This document shows, piece by piece, positions 17,687-25,343 of a stretch of 64,000 bases of DNA. The stretch is taken from positions 78,861 to 142,860 of the forward strand of contig NZ_OEQB01000006.1 of assembly GCF_900240295.1 (NCBI RefSeq), read 5' to 3'. Source of the stretch: Megasphaera vaginalis (ex Bordigoni et al. 2020). GTDB taxonomy: Bacteria > Bacillota > Negativicutes > Veillonellales > Megasphaeraceae. Every line of letters begins with the position of its first letter. The stretch's first letter is position 1. The notes under the pieces are model-generated. The model did no database searches. It saw nothing but the letters and a program-made list of their open reading frames with translations, and was not told where the DNA came from. The position numbers were made by a program, and so were the translations under genes.

Positions 17687-18871
17687 TTATGAAATATTGC
17701 GCGATAAATATTCTATCATTTGGATGCCGTCCCAAAAAATGTCGAATTCTGCCGCTTCTCCCAGACTGACGATGCGATCGCCGCCTGCGGCCCCTTGGCG
17801 GCGTATTTCGGCGCGCAGTGTATCTTTATCAATACCCAACGTTGTAACGGTTTGCACTTTTTTATCTAAGAAAGGCACGATGTCGGTAAATGAAGAAAGG
17901 GAAATCTGGAAAAATTGTCCGTATGCAAGTGCCAGTAGCGCAATGTTGTCAGGTATCGCCGTTAAAGAATACACGTACAGCCTATTTGTATACCACTGGA
18001 TGTCACTTAGTTCAGGACACGTTGTTGCCAGCTCCCAGAGACGGGTATATTTGCGGCTAACCTTGATTGGCGCCAGATCATATTGCACGGCCTCTTTGGC
18101 GACTGCTTGCCACCAGCGGTTGAGGATATCGTCGCGCTGTGCGGATACGTCTCCTGTCCAGACGATGAGGCGCGGGCTGGAACAGGCATTTTGATCCATT
18201 TCATAGGTATCGTTATAGAAAAGATGGGCCTGTTGTTGCAATTCATCGGCTGACAGCGACTGAAGTGTCGGAAGATCCAAGACGGCCATTGAATAACGGT
18301 CGGCAAAAGCTAAATCAATAGCCTGCGGCGGAAGCGGCGATGTACGGATTTCCTGAATGGCAGCATCACCGCCCCAAATGATCCGGCCGTCGCAATGTAA
18401 GGAAATGGCATCTGTTATCGTCTTTTCTTTGTCATAGGCAATGAAGGCGTTATGTTTTGCCAGTTCGGAAAACGGTTCCGTTTCCCAGAGCGTTGCCATC
18501 ATGGCGAGGATCGGCGTCAGTTCGGCGCGTGCCCTGTCGGAGATGCGTACAATGTTATTGTTGCCGCTTAATAAGGAAACGATAAAGCTGTAAATTGCCA
18601 TTAAAGGGACATTTGCCGGAGCGATGTGAAAAATCATACCCCGTCCTAAGCGAGAAGAAACGTTCCCCGTCCGGTTTTTGAAGGACTGCAGGTGCTTGCG
18701 GCGGAGCCAAAAGGCGAGCGCTTTGGCTTCCCTGTTGTTTGGCAGGGTTTCTTCCAAGGCGTCCTTGAAACGGTCAAGGAAGTACAATATTTTGGGGTCG
18801 AACGGAATTGTCGGACGCAGTCGGGCCGGAAAAGTACCAAGTAATATATTCGGCGTTGTATTAGTGAGCAT
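17687..18871 (-). CDS. LuxC-like acyl-CoA/acyl-protein reductase
   Basis: A 394-residue member of the LuxC (acyl-CoA reductase) family, which reduces thioester-bound acyl groups to aldehydes with NADPH. The aldehyde-dehydrogenase-like fold is recognisable from FHIAPANVPLMAIYS, and the catalytic Cys is Cys230 in DQNACSSP. ATG 18871 is chosen because GGGGGTG precedes it; the start overlaps the LuxE-like stop by 11 bases. In luminous bacteria LuxC works with LuxE to supply the luciferase aldehyde, but no luciferase genes are near. Here the aldehyde must serve another purpose. Confidence 0.88.
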   Translation of the reverse strand: MLTNTTPNILLGTFPARLRPTIPFDPKILYFLDRFKDALEETLPNNREAKALAFWLRRKHLQSFKNRTGNVSSRLGRGMIFHIAPANVPLMAIYSFIVSLLSGNNNIVRISDRARAELTPILAMMATLWETEPFSELAKHNAFIAYDKEKTITDAISLHCDGRIIWGGDAAIQEIRTSPLPPQAIDLAFADRYSMAVLDLPTLQSLSADELQQQAHLFYNDTYEMDQNACSSPRLIVWTGDVSAQRDDILNRWWQAVAKEAVQYDLAPIKVSRKYTRLWELATTCPELSDIQWYTNRLYVYSLTAIPDNIALLALAYGQFFQISLSSFTDIVPFLDKKVQTVTTLGIDKDTLRAEIRRQGAAGGDRIVSLGEAAEFDIFWDGIQMIEYLSRNIS

Positions 18872-19919
18872 CACTGCACCCCCTGATCTCAGCGGACGGA
18901 ATACGGCCGTCAACTGAAAAATATTTGCCCTTGCGGCCGCAGGGACAGTCATCGTACCCTAATAATGTGCCCATGTCTTCCGTCAGGATGGAATGGCCGG
19001 GATAAGCCGTAGCCAACGGGGAGAGAACTTGAATGATCCCTTGCTTTCCGACTGGAAGAGGAGAAAAGTCGACGGGGTCCCGCATGATGACGTCGGAGAA
19101 ATTACTGGCATGCAAATGGCCGTGACTGCACTCTACGTAAATAGAGCCGGTCTGTTCGGCCATGCCGTAGTAATTATGAACGCGTTCAATACCGTAGCGG
19201 CTCCGCAGACTTTCTTTAAATACCTGCGGCGAGACGGCCAGATCCTGCATCTTTTTCCAACCGCCGCCGTGAACGACGACAGCGTTGGAAAGATCAAAGG
19301 ACACATGGCTGGCGGCCTTGTACAGGTACTGCCAGATCATAAATGTAAAGCCAAAAATCAGAAACGGCTCTTGGCCGTAATGGCAGAGAAAGGTTTGGAT
19401 GGCGTCGGTGTTCATTTGTAACGATTCAGTCAAGGCAAAGCATTTCTTTTTGGCAAAAATGGAAAAGCCGAGGACTGCTGCGCCGCGGGCTGTAAAGCGG
19501 TCACGGTTACTGAGTATGGCCGGCGTATCGATGATCAGCATCGGCAGTCGGTTAGGTCCGAGGAGATCGCCGACAATCGCGTATAAGGCAAGCTGTTGAT
19601 TCCGTGCGTTGGTTTCATCCAAATAAATTTGCGACACCTGTCCGGATGTTCCGGAAGAAACTACCGTTTTGAAGATTTTTTCATCGTCTATGCTTTTTAA
19701 CGGCAGCGATTTAAACATGCGAATCGGGATCATAGGAATGGCAAAAAGCGTTTCTGCAGGAGTCGGTTTTTTTGGCAGCAACGTCGTTGCCCGTCTGTAC
19801 GGTTGGCACCGGTTTTGGTGAAAAGCCGTCAGCCAGGTCATATAGGTCAGATAAAGCGCATCTTTTTTTTGCTGCGGCCAGGAATAGGGCGAATCTGCAA
19901 AAAGGGGATTATAATCCAT
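18861..19919 (-). CDS. LuxE-like acyl-protein synthetase
   Basis: A 352-residue LuxE-family protein. LuxE activates a fatty acid with ATP, holds it on a Cys and hands it to LuxC. The loop SSGTSGQVSQIYLD (about 88) is the ATP-binding P-loop and VHNYYGMAEQTGSIYVEC resembles the adenylation motif of ANL enzymes. A Cys pair (DDCPCGRKGKYF) is near the C-terminus. It overlaps the MBL gene by 11 bases and the LuxC-like gene by 11 bases, so the three are translated together. Substrate chain length cannot be read from the sequence. Confidence 0.88.
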   Translation of the reverse strand: MDYNPLFADSPYSWPQQKKDALYLTYMTWLTAFHQNRCQPYRRATTLLPKKPTPAETLFAIPMIPIRMFKSLPLKSIDDEKIFKTVVSSGTSGQVSQIYLDETNARNQQLALYAIVGDLLGPNRLPMLIIDTPAILSNRDRFTARGAAVLGFSIFAKKKCFALTESLQMNTDAIQTFLCHYGQEPFLIFGFTFMIWQYLYKAASHVSFDLSNAVVVHGGGWKKMQDLAVSPQVFKESLRSRYGIERVHNYYGMAEQTGSIYVECSHGHLHASNFSDVIMRDPVDFSPLPVGKQGIIQVLSPLATAYPGHSILTEDMGTLLGYDDCPCGRKGKYFSVDGRIPSAEIRGCSDAH

Positions 19920-20583
19920 AGTCTGTTTTCACCTTACTTGTCAGTAGAAAAGAGCTTCCGTGACCGGGATAGACCCACGTGTTTTCAGGAAGCTGACGCA
20001 GGAGAGGTTTTCCTTTCCGTTCGTAGGCCGCTGAATCACCGCCGGGCAGCCGGGTGATGACTTCTTCTCCCGGAATAAAGTAATCGCCGGTGAACAGATA
20101 AGTTTTGTCGGCCATAATGCAAATGCTGCCTGGCGTGTGGCCGGGAATACGCAACAATGAAAACTGATGAGCAGCCCAAGTAAATCGGTAGGAATCGGTA
20201 AATGTTATATCTGCGGGAGCACAGGTAAAACGGGGATATTTGGTCAGCACCTTGCCGTTGCTTTTGAAATAAAGATATGATTCCATCATGCGCGTCATGT
20301 TTGCCGTCGTACTTTGGAGACCGTCACTGCATGCCTTACTGCTGATGACGATAAGGGAATACTGCGCCCTCAATTGGTTTAAACCGGCAATGTGGTCACA
20401 GTGTTCGTGCGTTATGATGACATATTTCGGGCACAGCGTTTGTGAGATCAGCAAGGCTTGCAGAAGCGGAAAATTATTCGGATCGATGATCAAAGCTTCG
20501 CCGTCCTTGGCAATAACATAGCCGTTGCTGCCGGTTAGAGGATCGACAAGGCAGTGCAGTACGGCATCAGGGAAGAAGCGCAT
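19909..20583 (-). CDS. Metallo-beta-lactamase-fold hydrolase
   Basis: A 224-residue protein with the metal motif THEHCDHIAGL (about 58-68), a second ligand region GHTPGSICIM with FTGDYFIPGE, and a C-terminal YPGHGSS. This is the glyoxalase II-like branch, which often hydrolyses thioesters. In this operon it could release acyl groups from CoA or the carrier protein, but that is inference. The ATG at 20583 overlaps the TGA of the ACP gene (TGATG). Confidence 0.85.
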   Translation of the reverse strand: MRFFPDAVLHCLVDPLTGSNGYVIAKDGEALIIDPNNFPLLQALLISQTLCPKYVIITHEHCDHIAGLNQLRAQYSLIVISSKACSDGLQSTTANMTRMMESYLYFKSNGKVLTKYPRFTCAPADITFTDSYRFTWAAHQFSLLRIPGHTPGSICIMADKTYLFTGDYFIPGEEVITRLPGGDSAAYERKGKPLLRQLPENTWVYPGHGSSFLLTSKVKTDYGL

Positions 20584-20819
20584 CAAATATCGACTCCGTA
20601 GTTTCTTAAGATTACCATGCCCTTTTCGTAGGAACTGAAAGCGAGAACATCAGGGGTATCCATGGAAATATCGAACGTGTCTTCCATGTCTTCCATCAGC
20701 TGCATATGGCCCATTGAATCCCAGGTTTTGATGCTGCGATATTTCAGGCCCGGCAATTGTTCGGCAGTCAGTTTAAAGGCATCCATAAATAATTTATCGT
20801 ATTTTTCTTTGTTGGTCAT
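20583..20819 (-). CDS. Second, divergent acyl carrier protein
   Basis: A 78-residue ACP with the attachment site KTWDSMGHMQLMEDME (Ser about 35). The DSMGH form differs from the DSL of the primary ACP at 7618-7863 and resembles carriers of dedicated pathways. ATG 20819 has AAAGGAC upstream. Its place between the hotdog protein and the hydrolase and acyl ligases suggests it carries the intermediate of this operon. It needs 4'-phosphopantetheine from a transferase not seen here. Confidence 0.85.
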   Translation of the reverse strand: MTNKEKYDKLFMDAFKLTAEQLPGLKYRSIKTWDSMGHMQLMEDMEDTFDISMDTPDVLAFSSYEKGMVILRNYGVDI

Positions 20820-20835
20820 GAGTAACACCTGTCCT

Positions 20836-21561
20836 TTATTGGTTTAAATGGTATATGTGCGTAAATAAATTTTTCATTGCCAGTTGGCGGAAGGTACCTG
20901 TGATGATGATATCGCCATGCTGATTGCGGCATTCGCCGGATAAAGAGACGATATAATATCTTTTCTGTTCCTCTACTTTTTCCAATGTAATTGTGGCGGT
21001 AATGGTATCGTTCACATATGCAGGCTGCAAAAAGGTGATGTTTTCTTCCATCAGAATTGTTCCGTCACCTGGCAGCTGCATTCCCATCACGGAAGAAAGC
21101 AGACTGGCTGTCAGTACGCCGTGCAGAACAGGAGTCCCGAAACCGTATTGCGCGGCAAAGACAGGATCGGTATGCAGTTTTCCGAAATCTTCTGTCAGGC
21201 GTGCAAAGGCGGCCAGATCTCCGGCAGTGAATTGTTTCGTCATAGATGCCTGTGTACCGATAACAAGTTCTTTTTGCGTACGCTGGGAAGAAACGGCCGT
21301 TTCTTGTTGCAAAAATGAAACAACGGGAATAAAATCCTGAGGTCTGTGAATGATAAATATTCTCTTTATGTACACTAAGTTGCTATATGCAGCGCAAGCG
21401 GTGATGCAGCCACAAACGATAAGCCAGATATCACAGATGTTTTCAGGGGTCGCTTCATACGTGAATTCGTGATCGGGAAAAGCAGTTATCAGCTTTTTTA
21501 CTTCCTTCGCCCGATCATACCGGCAATTGCAGCCGCCGCAGTATTTTATGCCGACTTTCAT
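20836..21561 (-). CDS. Cysteine-rich domain fused to a MaoC-like hotdog hydratase
   Basis: A 241-residue two-domain protein. Residues 1-85 start MKVGIKYCGGCNCRYDRAKE and include a second Cys group, VCGCITAC; I do not recognise this domain, but the Cys pattern suggests a metal or Fe-S site. Residues about 95-235 are a MaoC/PhaJ-type (R)-enoyl thioester hydratase, with the catalytic segment LTEDFGKLHTDPVFAAQYGFGTPVLHG supplying Asp and His. The fusion suggests a redox or metal-dependent partner for acyl chemistry on the nearby ACP. It ends 16 bases before the ACP gene. Confidence 0.75.
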   Translation of the reverse strand: MKVGIKYCGGCNCRYDRAKEVKKLITAFPDHEFTYEATPENICDIWLIVCGCITACAAYSNLVYIKRIFIIHRPQDFIPVVSFLQQETAVSSQRTQKELVIGTQASMTKQFTAGDLAAFARLTEDFGKLHTDPVFAAQYGFGTPVLHGVLTASLLSSVMGMQLPGDGTILMEENITFLQPAYVNDTITATITLEKVEEQKRYYIVSLSGECRNQHGDIIITGTFRQLAMKNLFTHIYHLNQ

Positions 21562-21562
21562 A

Positions 21563-21856
21563 TTAAGGCCTCGAATGATGTGCCAATAAAGACTTGGCTT
21601 GAGAAATCAGATCATCGCTGACACCGGATACTAAGATGACATCACGGATCTGCGGCAAATACTCTTTAACTTTTGCAGCGATGATTTCTTCCGTTGTCAA
21701 GAGCGCTGACGGACAGGCGCTGCACCTGCCCGTTAAGCGGATGCGCAAAACGTGGTCCGTATAATCGACGACGGCAACATCTCCGTGGTGGTTGGCCAGA
21801 ATCGGTCGGATCTGCCGTTCTAAAACGGTTTCAATATCATTGAGCGTAGGGGTCAT
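21563..21856 (-). CDS. NifU C-terminal-domain (Nfu-like) protein
   Basis: A 97-residue protein with the Nfu-type Fe-S scaffold motif GRCSACPSALLTTEEII (Cys45 and Cys48). Such proteins carry Fe-S clusters to client enzymes. ATG 21856 has AAAGGAG eight bases upstream and is preferred to a TTG at 21874. As the first gene of this operon, one base before the Cys-rich hotdog gene, it may deliver a cluster to that protein or to the [4Fe-4S] dehydratase encoded on the other side of the intergenic region. Confidence 0.8.
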   Translation of the reverse strand: MTPTLNDIETVLERQIRPILANHHGDVAVVDYTDHVLRIRLTGRCSACPSALLTTEEIIAAKVKEYLPQIRDVILVSGVSDDLISQAKSLLAHHSRP

Positions 21857-21888
21857 AGCAGTCACTCCTTTCAAATAGATACTATCAA

Positions 21889-21917
21889 ATTATATGTAAA
21901 AATCGTGCCAAAAACAA
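21889..21917 (-). promoter_or_regulatory. Promoter region of the LuxCE-type operon (sigma-A, with sigma-54-like overlap)
   Basis: On the minus strand TTGTTT (21912-21917) and a perfect TATAAT (21889-21894) are 17 bases apart. Overlapping them is TGGCACGATTTTTAC (21896-21910), which has a perfect sigma-54 -24 half but AC instead of GC at -12. The sigma-A reading is the safer one and would allow rpoN expression before sigma-54 is present. Confidence 0.55.
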
Positions 21918-22039
21918 ATAGGAGACAACTCGTATCATTACGATAAGATGGACTGTTTTGCGTCAAAATTGGTAATATTTACAAATAAAACGAGAAGAAC
22001 AATCAAAATAAAGAGAGGGTAGAAAAAACGGAATATCAT

Positions 22040-22091
22040 TGTTTCAAAAATGGAACAAAAGATAAACGTTTTATGTTCTAAAAATGCAACA
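22040..22091. promoter_or_regulatory. Two matching near-palindromes, candidate activator binding sites
   Basis: TGTTTCAAAAATGGAACA (22040-22057) and TGTTCTAAAAATGCAACA (22074-22091) share TGTT-N2-AAAAATG-N-AACA and are 34 bases apart, about three helical turns. They lie about 185-225 bases upstream of the sigma-54 promoter, the usual distance for an enhancer-binding protein. The remaining stretch to 22263 is AT-rich and holds a perfect palindrome, TTTGAATTCAAA (22144-22155), of unknown role. Confidence 0.65.
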
Positions 22092-22263
22092 GACGAATGT
22101 TGGTTGAAAAAAATATGGAAAAAATGGACTTCATCTTAACCAATTTGAATTCAAAATTTGAAATTATAAAATTCGGCCATGATGTATTTCGCAGATAACG
22201 ATACGCATATTAATGATATATATTATGTAAATATTCAAGGAAGTTCCTGGAATCCCAATCGGT

Positions 22264-22278
22264 TGGCACAGTTTTTGC
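22264..22278 (+). promoter_or_regulatory. Sigma-54 (-24/-12) promoter of the 4-hydroxybutyryl-CoA dehydratase operon
   Basis: TGGCACAGTTTTTGC has GG and GC separated by exactly 10 bases and matches the consensus TGGCAC-N5-TTGC. It is 76 bases upstream of the abfD ATG. With rpoN and an activator encoded next door, this is strong evidence of sigma-54 control. Confidence 0.85.
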
Positions 22279-22354
22279 TAGTATAAAAAGTGAGCGCACT
22301 TCTGGTGTGAAATTTGGTATACTTTTACGTTTTTATTAGAGAGGATGATTTATT

Positions 22355-23803
22355 ATGTTAATGACCGGAGAACAATATGTTGAAAGTATGAGAAAATTGA
22401 ATTTGCAAGTGTACATGTTCGGCAAAAAGGTAGAGTGTCCGGTAGATGATCCGATTTTACGTCCGTCTTTGAATTCCGTGAAAATGACGTATGATCTGGC
22501 ACAATTACCTGAATACCAGGATTTGATGACGGCTGTGTCACCTTACACGGGAGAACGGGTAAACCGGTTTACACATATTCATCAAAGTACGGAGGATTTG
22601 ATGAATAAAGTAAAGATGCAGAGACTTCTGGGACAAAAAACGGCTGCATGTTTCCAGCGCTGCGTCGGTATGGACGCTTTTAATGCCGTTTATTCAACTA
22701 CTTTTGATATTGATAAGAAATATGGCACGAAATACCATGAAAATTTTATGAATTTCCTGAAATATGTTCAGGAAAATGACCTTACCGTTGACGGCGCCAT
22801 GACGGATCCGAAAGGTGATCGCGGCCTGGCCCCTCATGCACAAGCCGATCCGGACATGTTCCTTCATGTTGTGGAACGCCGCGATGACGGTATTGTCGTA
22901 CGCGGTGCCAAAGCGCATCAGACCGGTTTCATCAATTCCCATGAAGTCATTGTCATGCCGACCATTTCCATGGGCGAAGATGATAAAGAGTATGCCGTGT
23001 CATTTGCTTGCCCGACCGATGAAAAAGGTATTTTCATGATTGTTGGCCGTCAGTCGTGCGACACGAGAAAATTGGAAGGCGCCGTTATGGATACGGGGAA
23101 CCCCGAATTCGGCGGTACAGAAGCTCTGGTTATTTTTGATAACGTATTCATTCCGAATGATCGGATTTTCCTGAACGGCGAATTTGAATATGCCGGCGTT
23201 CTGGTTGAACGGTTTGCCGGATACCATCGCCAATCGTATGGCGGTTGCAAAGTTGGTGTAGGTGACGTTTTGATCGGTGCCGCTGCCGTTGCCGCCGATT
23301 ATAACGGTTGCCCGAAAGCTTCTCACGTGAAAGATAAGATCATCGAAATGCAGCATCTGAATGAAACGCTCTTTGCTTGCGGTATTGCTTGTTCCGCCCT
23401 TGGGACGAAAACGGAATCAGGAAACTACCTGATCGATTTACTCCTGGCAAACGTTTGCAAACAGAATGTAACGAGATTCCCCTATGAAATCGTCCGTTTG
23501 GCGGAAGATATTGCCGGCGGTTTAATGGTCACGGCTCCGTCGGAAAAAGATTTAAAGGATCCGAAGATCGGACCGTATGTCGACAAGTATCTTCGCGGTG
23601 TCAACAGCGTGACGACCGAAAATCGTCTCAAGATTTTGCGCCTTATTGAAAATCTCTGCTTAGGAACGGCTGCCGTCGGTTATCGTACGGAATCCATGCA
23701 CGGAGCCGGATCGCCGCAGGCTCAGCGGATCATGATTTCCCGTCAAGGCAATTTGAAGATGAAGAAAGAATTGGCCAAGTCGATTGCACAAATCAAGGAA
23801 TAA
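22355..23803 (+). CDS. abfD: 4-hydroxybutyryl-CoA dehydratase / vinylacetyl-CoA isomerase
   Basis: A 482-residue flavin- and [4Fe-4S]-containing radical enzyme that dehydrates 4-hydroxybutyryl-CoA to crotonyl-CoA. The cluster ligands of the Clostridium aminobutyricum enzyme are conserved: Cys99 and Cys103 in CFQRCVGMDAFNA, and His and Cys in YHRQSYGGCKVGVG. The substrate region AKAHQTGFINSHE is also present. The 42-base gap after the LuxCE-type operon promoter region and its own sigma-54 promoter make it the first gene of the plus-strand operon. The enzyme is oxygen-sensitive, fitting an anaerobe. Confidence 0.95.
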   Translation: MLMTGEQYVESMRKLNLQVYMFGKKVECPVDDPILRPSLNSVKMTYDLAQLPEYQDLMTAVSPYTGERVNRFTHIHQSTEDLMNKVKMQRLLGQKTAACFQRCVGMDAFNAVYSTTFDIDKKYGTKYHENFMNFLKYVQENDLTVDGAMTDPKGDRGLAPHAQADPDMFLHVVERRDDGIVVRGAKAHQTGFINSHEVIVMPTISMGEDDKEYAVSFACPTDEKGIFMIVGRQSCDTRKLEGAVMDTGNPEFGGTEALVIFDNVFIPNDRIFLNGEFEYAGVLVERFAGYHRQSYGGCKVGVGDVLIGAAAVAADYNGCPKASHVKDKIIEMQHLNETLFACGIACSALGTKTESGNYLIDLLLANVCKQNVTRFPYEIVRLAEDIAGGLMVTAPSEKDLKDPKIGPYVDKYLRGVNSVTTENRLKILRLIENLCLGTAAVGYRTESMHGAGSPQAQRIMISRQGNLKMKKELAKSIAQIKE

Positions 23804-23828
23804 TATTGTCTCCTGTATATCATAAGTC

Positions 23829-23863
23829 GCAGCTGCAGTTCGTTCCTCCTCCGCTGCAGCTGC
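23829..23863 (+). repeat. Intergenic stem-loop between abfD and the CoA-transferase gene
   Basis: GCAGCTGCAG and CTGCAGCTGC form a perfect 10-bp stem with a 15-base loop and no T run. It may stabilise the 3' end of abfD mRNA rather than terminate. Confidence 0.6.
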
Positions 23864-23897
23864 AGGCTCGCAGGAAATCAGAAAGAAGGTTGTTCGA

Positions 23898-25202
23898 GTG
23901 AAAGATTGGAAAGAAGTTTATGCCAGTAAGATCGTCACGGCTGACGAGGCGATAAGTCATGTTAAGTCAGGTGATAAGATCGCGCTTACCCATGCTTGCG
24001 GAGAATCCCAATGTCTTACGAACGCCCTGGTTGCGCAGGCTGATCGATTGGAAAACGTTGAAATCCTGCATATGGTGGCCATGGGAACGGCGCCATACTG
24101 CCAGCCGGGGATGGAAGCGCATTTTCGCCATAACGCCTTGTTTGTAGGCGGTTCGACCCGTAAGGCTGTCGAAGAAGGAAGAGCAGATTATACGCCCGTG
24201 TTTTTCCATGAAGTGCCTAAAATGTTCAGAAACAGAACCATTCCCGTTGACGTGGCTTTTTTGCAGTTGTCTCCACCTGATGAAGAAGGTAATTGCAGCT
24301 ACGGTATTTCCGTTGACTATACCCAGGCCGCCGCAGAAGCGGCGACGTTGAAAATCGCGCAGATCAATTCCCATATGCCGTATACGTACGGAAACAGCAT
24401 CAACGTTAAGGACATCGATTTTCTCATTCCTTGTGACGAAGAGCTGATTGAATTGCAGCCGCCCAAGATCGGGGAAACGGAAAAGAAGATCGGTGAATAC
24501 GTGGCGTCCTTGATTCAAGACGGCGATACGTTGCAGTTGGGGATCGGCGCGATTCCGGATGCCGTGCTGTCTTTTTTGGGAGAAAAGAAAAATCTCGGTA
24601 TCCATTCCGAAATGTTTTCGGACGGCGTTGTCGATTTGGCGGCTAAAGGTGTGATCACCAACAGCGAAAAGGAAATCGACAAAGGAAAATTCGTTGCTAA
24701 TTTCCTGATGGGAACGAAGAAGCTGTACGATTTTGTCGACCACAATTGCGATGTCATTATCAAACCTGTCGATTATACGAACGATCCCTTTGTCGTTGCT
24801 CAATTGGATAACATTGTCTGCATTAACTCTGCATTGCAAGTGGATCTCATGGGACAAGCCAATGCGGAAATGATCGGCAGCCGCCAGTTCAGCGGCGTCG
24901 GCGGCCAAGTTGATTTTGTGCGCGGCGCTTCACGGGCCAGAAACGGCCGGGCCGTCATTGCCATGCCGTCTACGGCAGGTCATGGAAAGGTCTCGAAAAT
25001 TTGCGCCTTTTTGGATCATGGCGCAGCGGTGACCACTTCACGGAATGATATTGATTATGTCGTTACGGAATTCGGTATTGCAGCGCTCAAGGGAAAGACC
25101 TTAAAACAGCGCGCCAGAGCCTTGATTAATATTGCTCATCCCGATTTTCGCGCAGATTTGATTACAGAATTTGAAAACAGGTTCCATTGTACATTTGAAT
25201 AA
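23898..25202 (+). CDS. abfT: 4-hydroxybutyrate CoA-transferase (acetyl-CoA:4-hydroxybutyrate)
   Basis: A 434-residue family I CoA-transferase of the acetyl-CoA hydrolase/AbfT/Cat2 type. The catalytic Glu is in NLGIHSEMFSDGVVDL (about 238), and RQFSGVGGQVDFVRGAS and GKVSKI are oxyanion and CoA-site segments. It moves CoA from acetyl-CoA or butyryl-CoA to 4-hydroxybutyrate, feeding the dehydratase encoded just upstream. The start is GTG 23898 with GAAGG upstream. Context makes the 4-hydroxybutyrate assignment much stronger than family alone. Confidence 0.9.
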   Translation: MKDWKEVYASKIVTADEAISHVKSGDKIALTHACGESQCLTNALVAQADRLENVEILHMVAMGTAPYCQPGMEAHFRHNALFVGGSTRKAVEEGRADYTPVFFHEVPKMFRNRTIPVDVAFLQLSPPDEEGNCSYGISVDYTQAAAEAATLKIAQINSHMPYTYGNSINVKDIDFLIPCDEELIELQPPKIGETEKKIGEYVASLIQDGDTLQLGIGAIPDAVLSFLGEKKNLGIHSEMFSDGVVDLAAKGVITNSEKEIDKGKFVANFLMGTKKLYDFVDHNCDVIIKPVDYTNDPFVVAQLDNIVCINSALQVDLMGQANAEMIGSRQFSGVGGQVDFVRGASRARNGRAVIAMPSTAGHGKVSKICAFLDHGAAVTTSRNDIDYVVTEFGIAALKGKTLKQRARALINIAHPDFRADLITEFENRFHCTFE

Positions 25203-25220
25203 TTTGATTGCGTTTTTCGT

Positions 25221-25291
25221 AAAGAGATGCTACGGCAATTAATCTTTTGTACGTAATCGGAATTATTGATTGATTGCTGCAGTGTCTCTTT
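25221..25291 (+). repeat. Long imperfect stem-loop between the CoA-transferase and permease genes
   Basis: AAAGAGA...GCAATTAATC pairs with GATTGATTGC...TCTCTTT, followed by TGTGTTTTATTT. It could be a partial terminator that lowers expression of the downstream genes, or an mRNA-processing hairpin. Confidence 0.5.
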
Positions 25292-25343
25292 GTGTTTTAT
25301 TTGACAGGCTTTATCACTCACTGTTATGGAGGTGGAGTTCATC

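Noticed and set aside
13496..21856. A bioluminescence (lux) operon
   Set aside because: luxA, luxB and luxD are absent, and the accessory genes (ACP, MaoC, MBL, NifU-like) do not belong to lux operons.
21896..21910. Sigma-54 promoter for the LuxCE-type operon
   Set aside because: The -12 half has AC instead of GC and a better sigma-A promoter overlaps it; kept only as a possibility.
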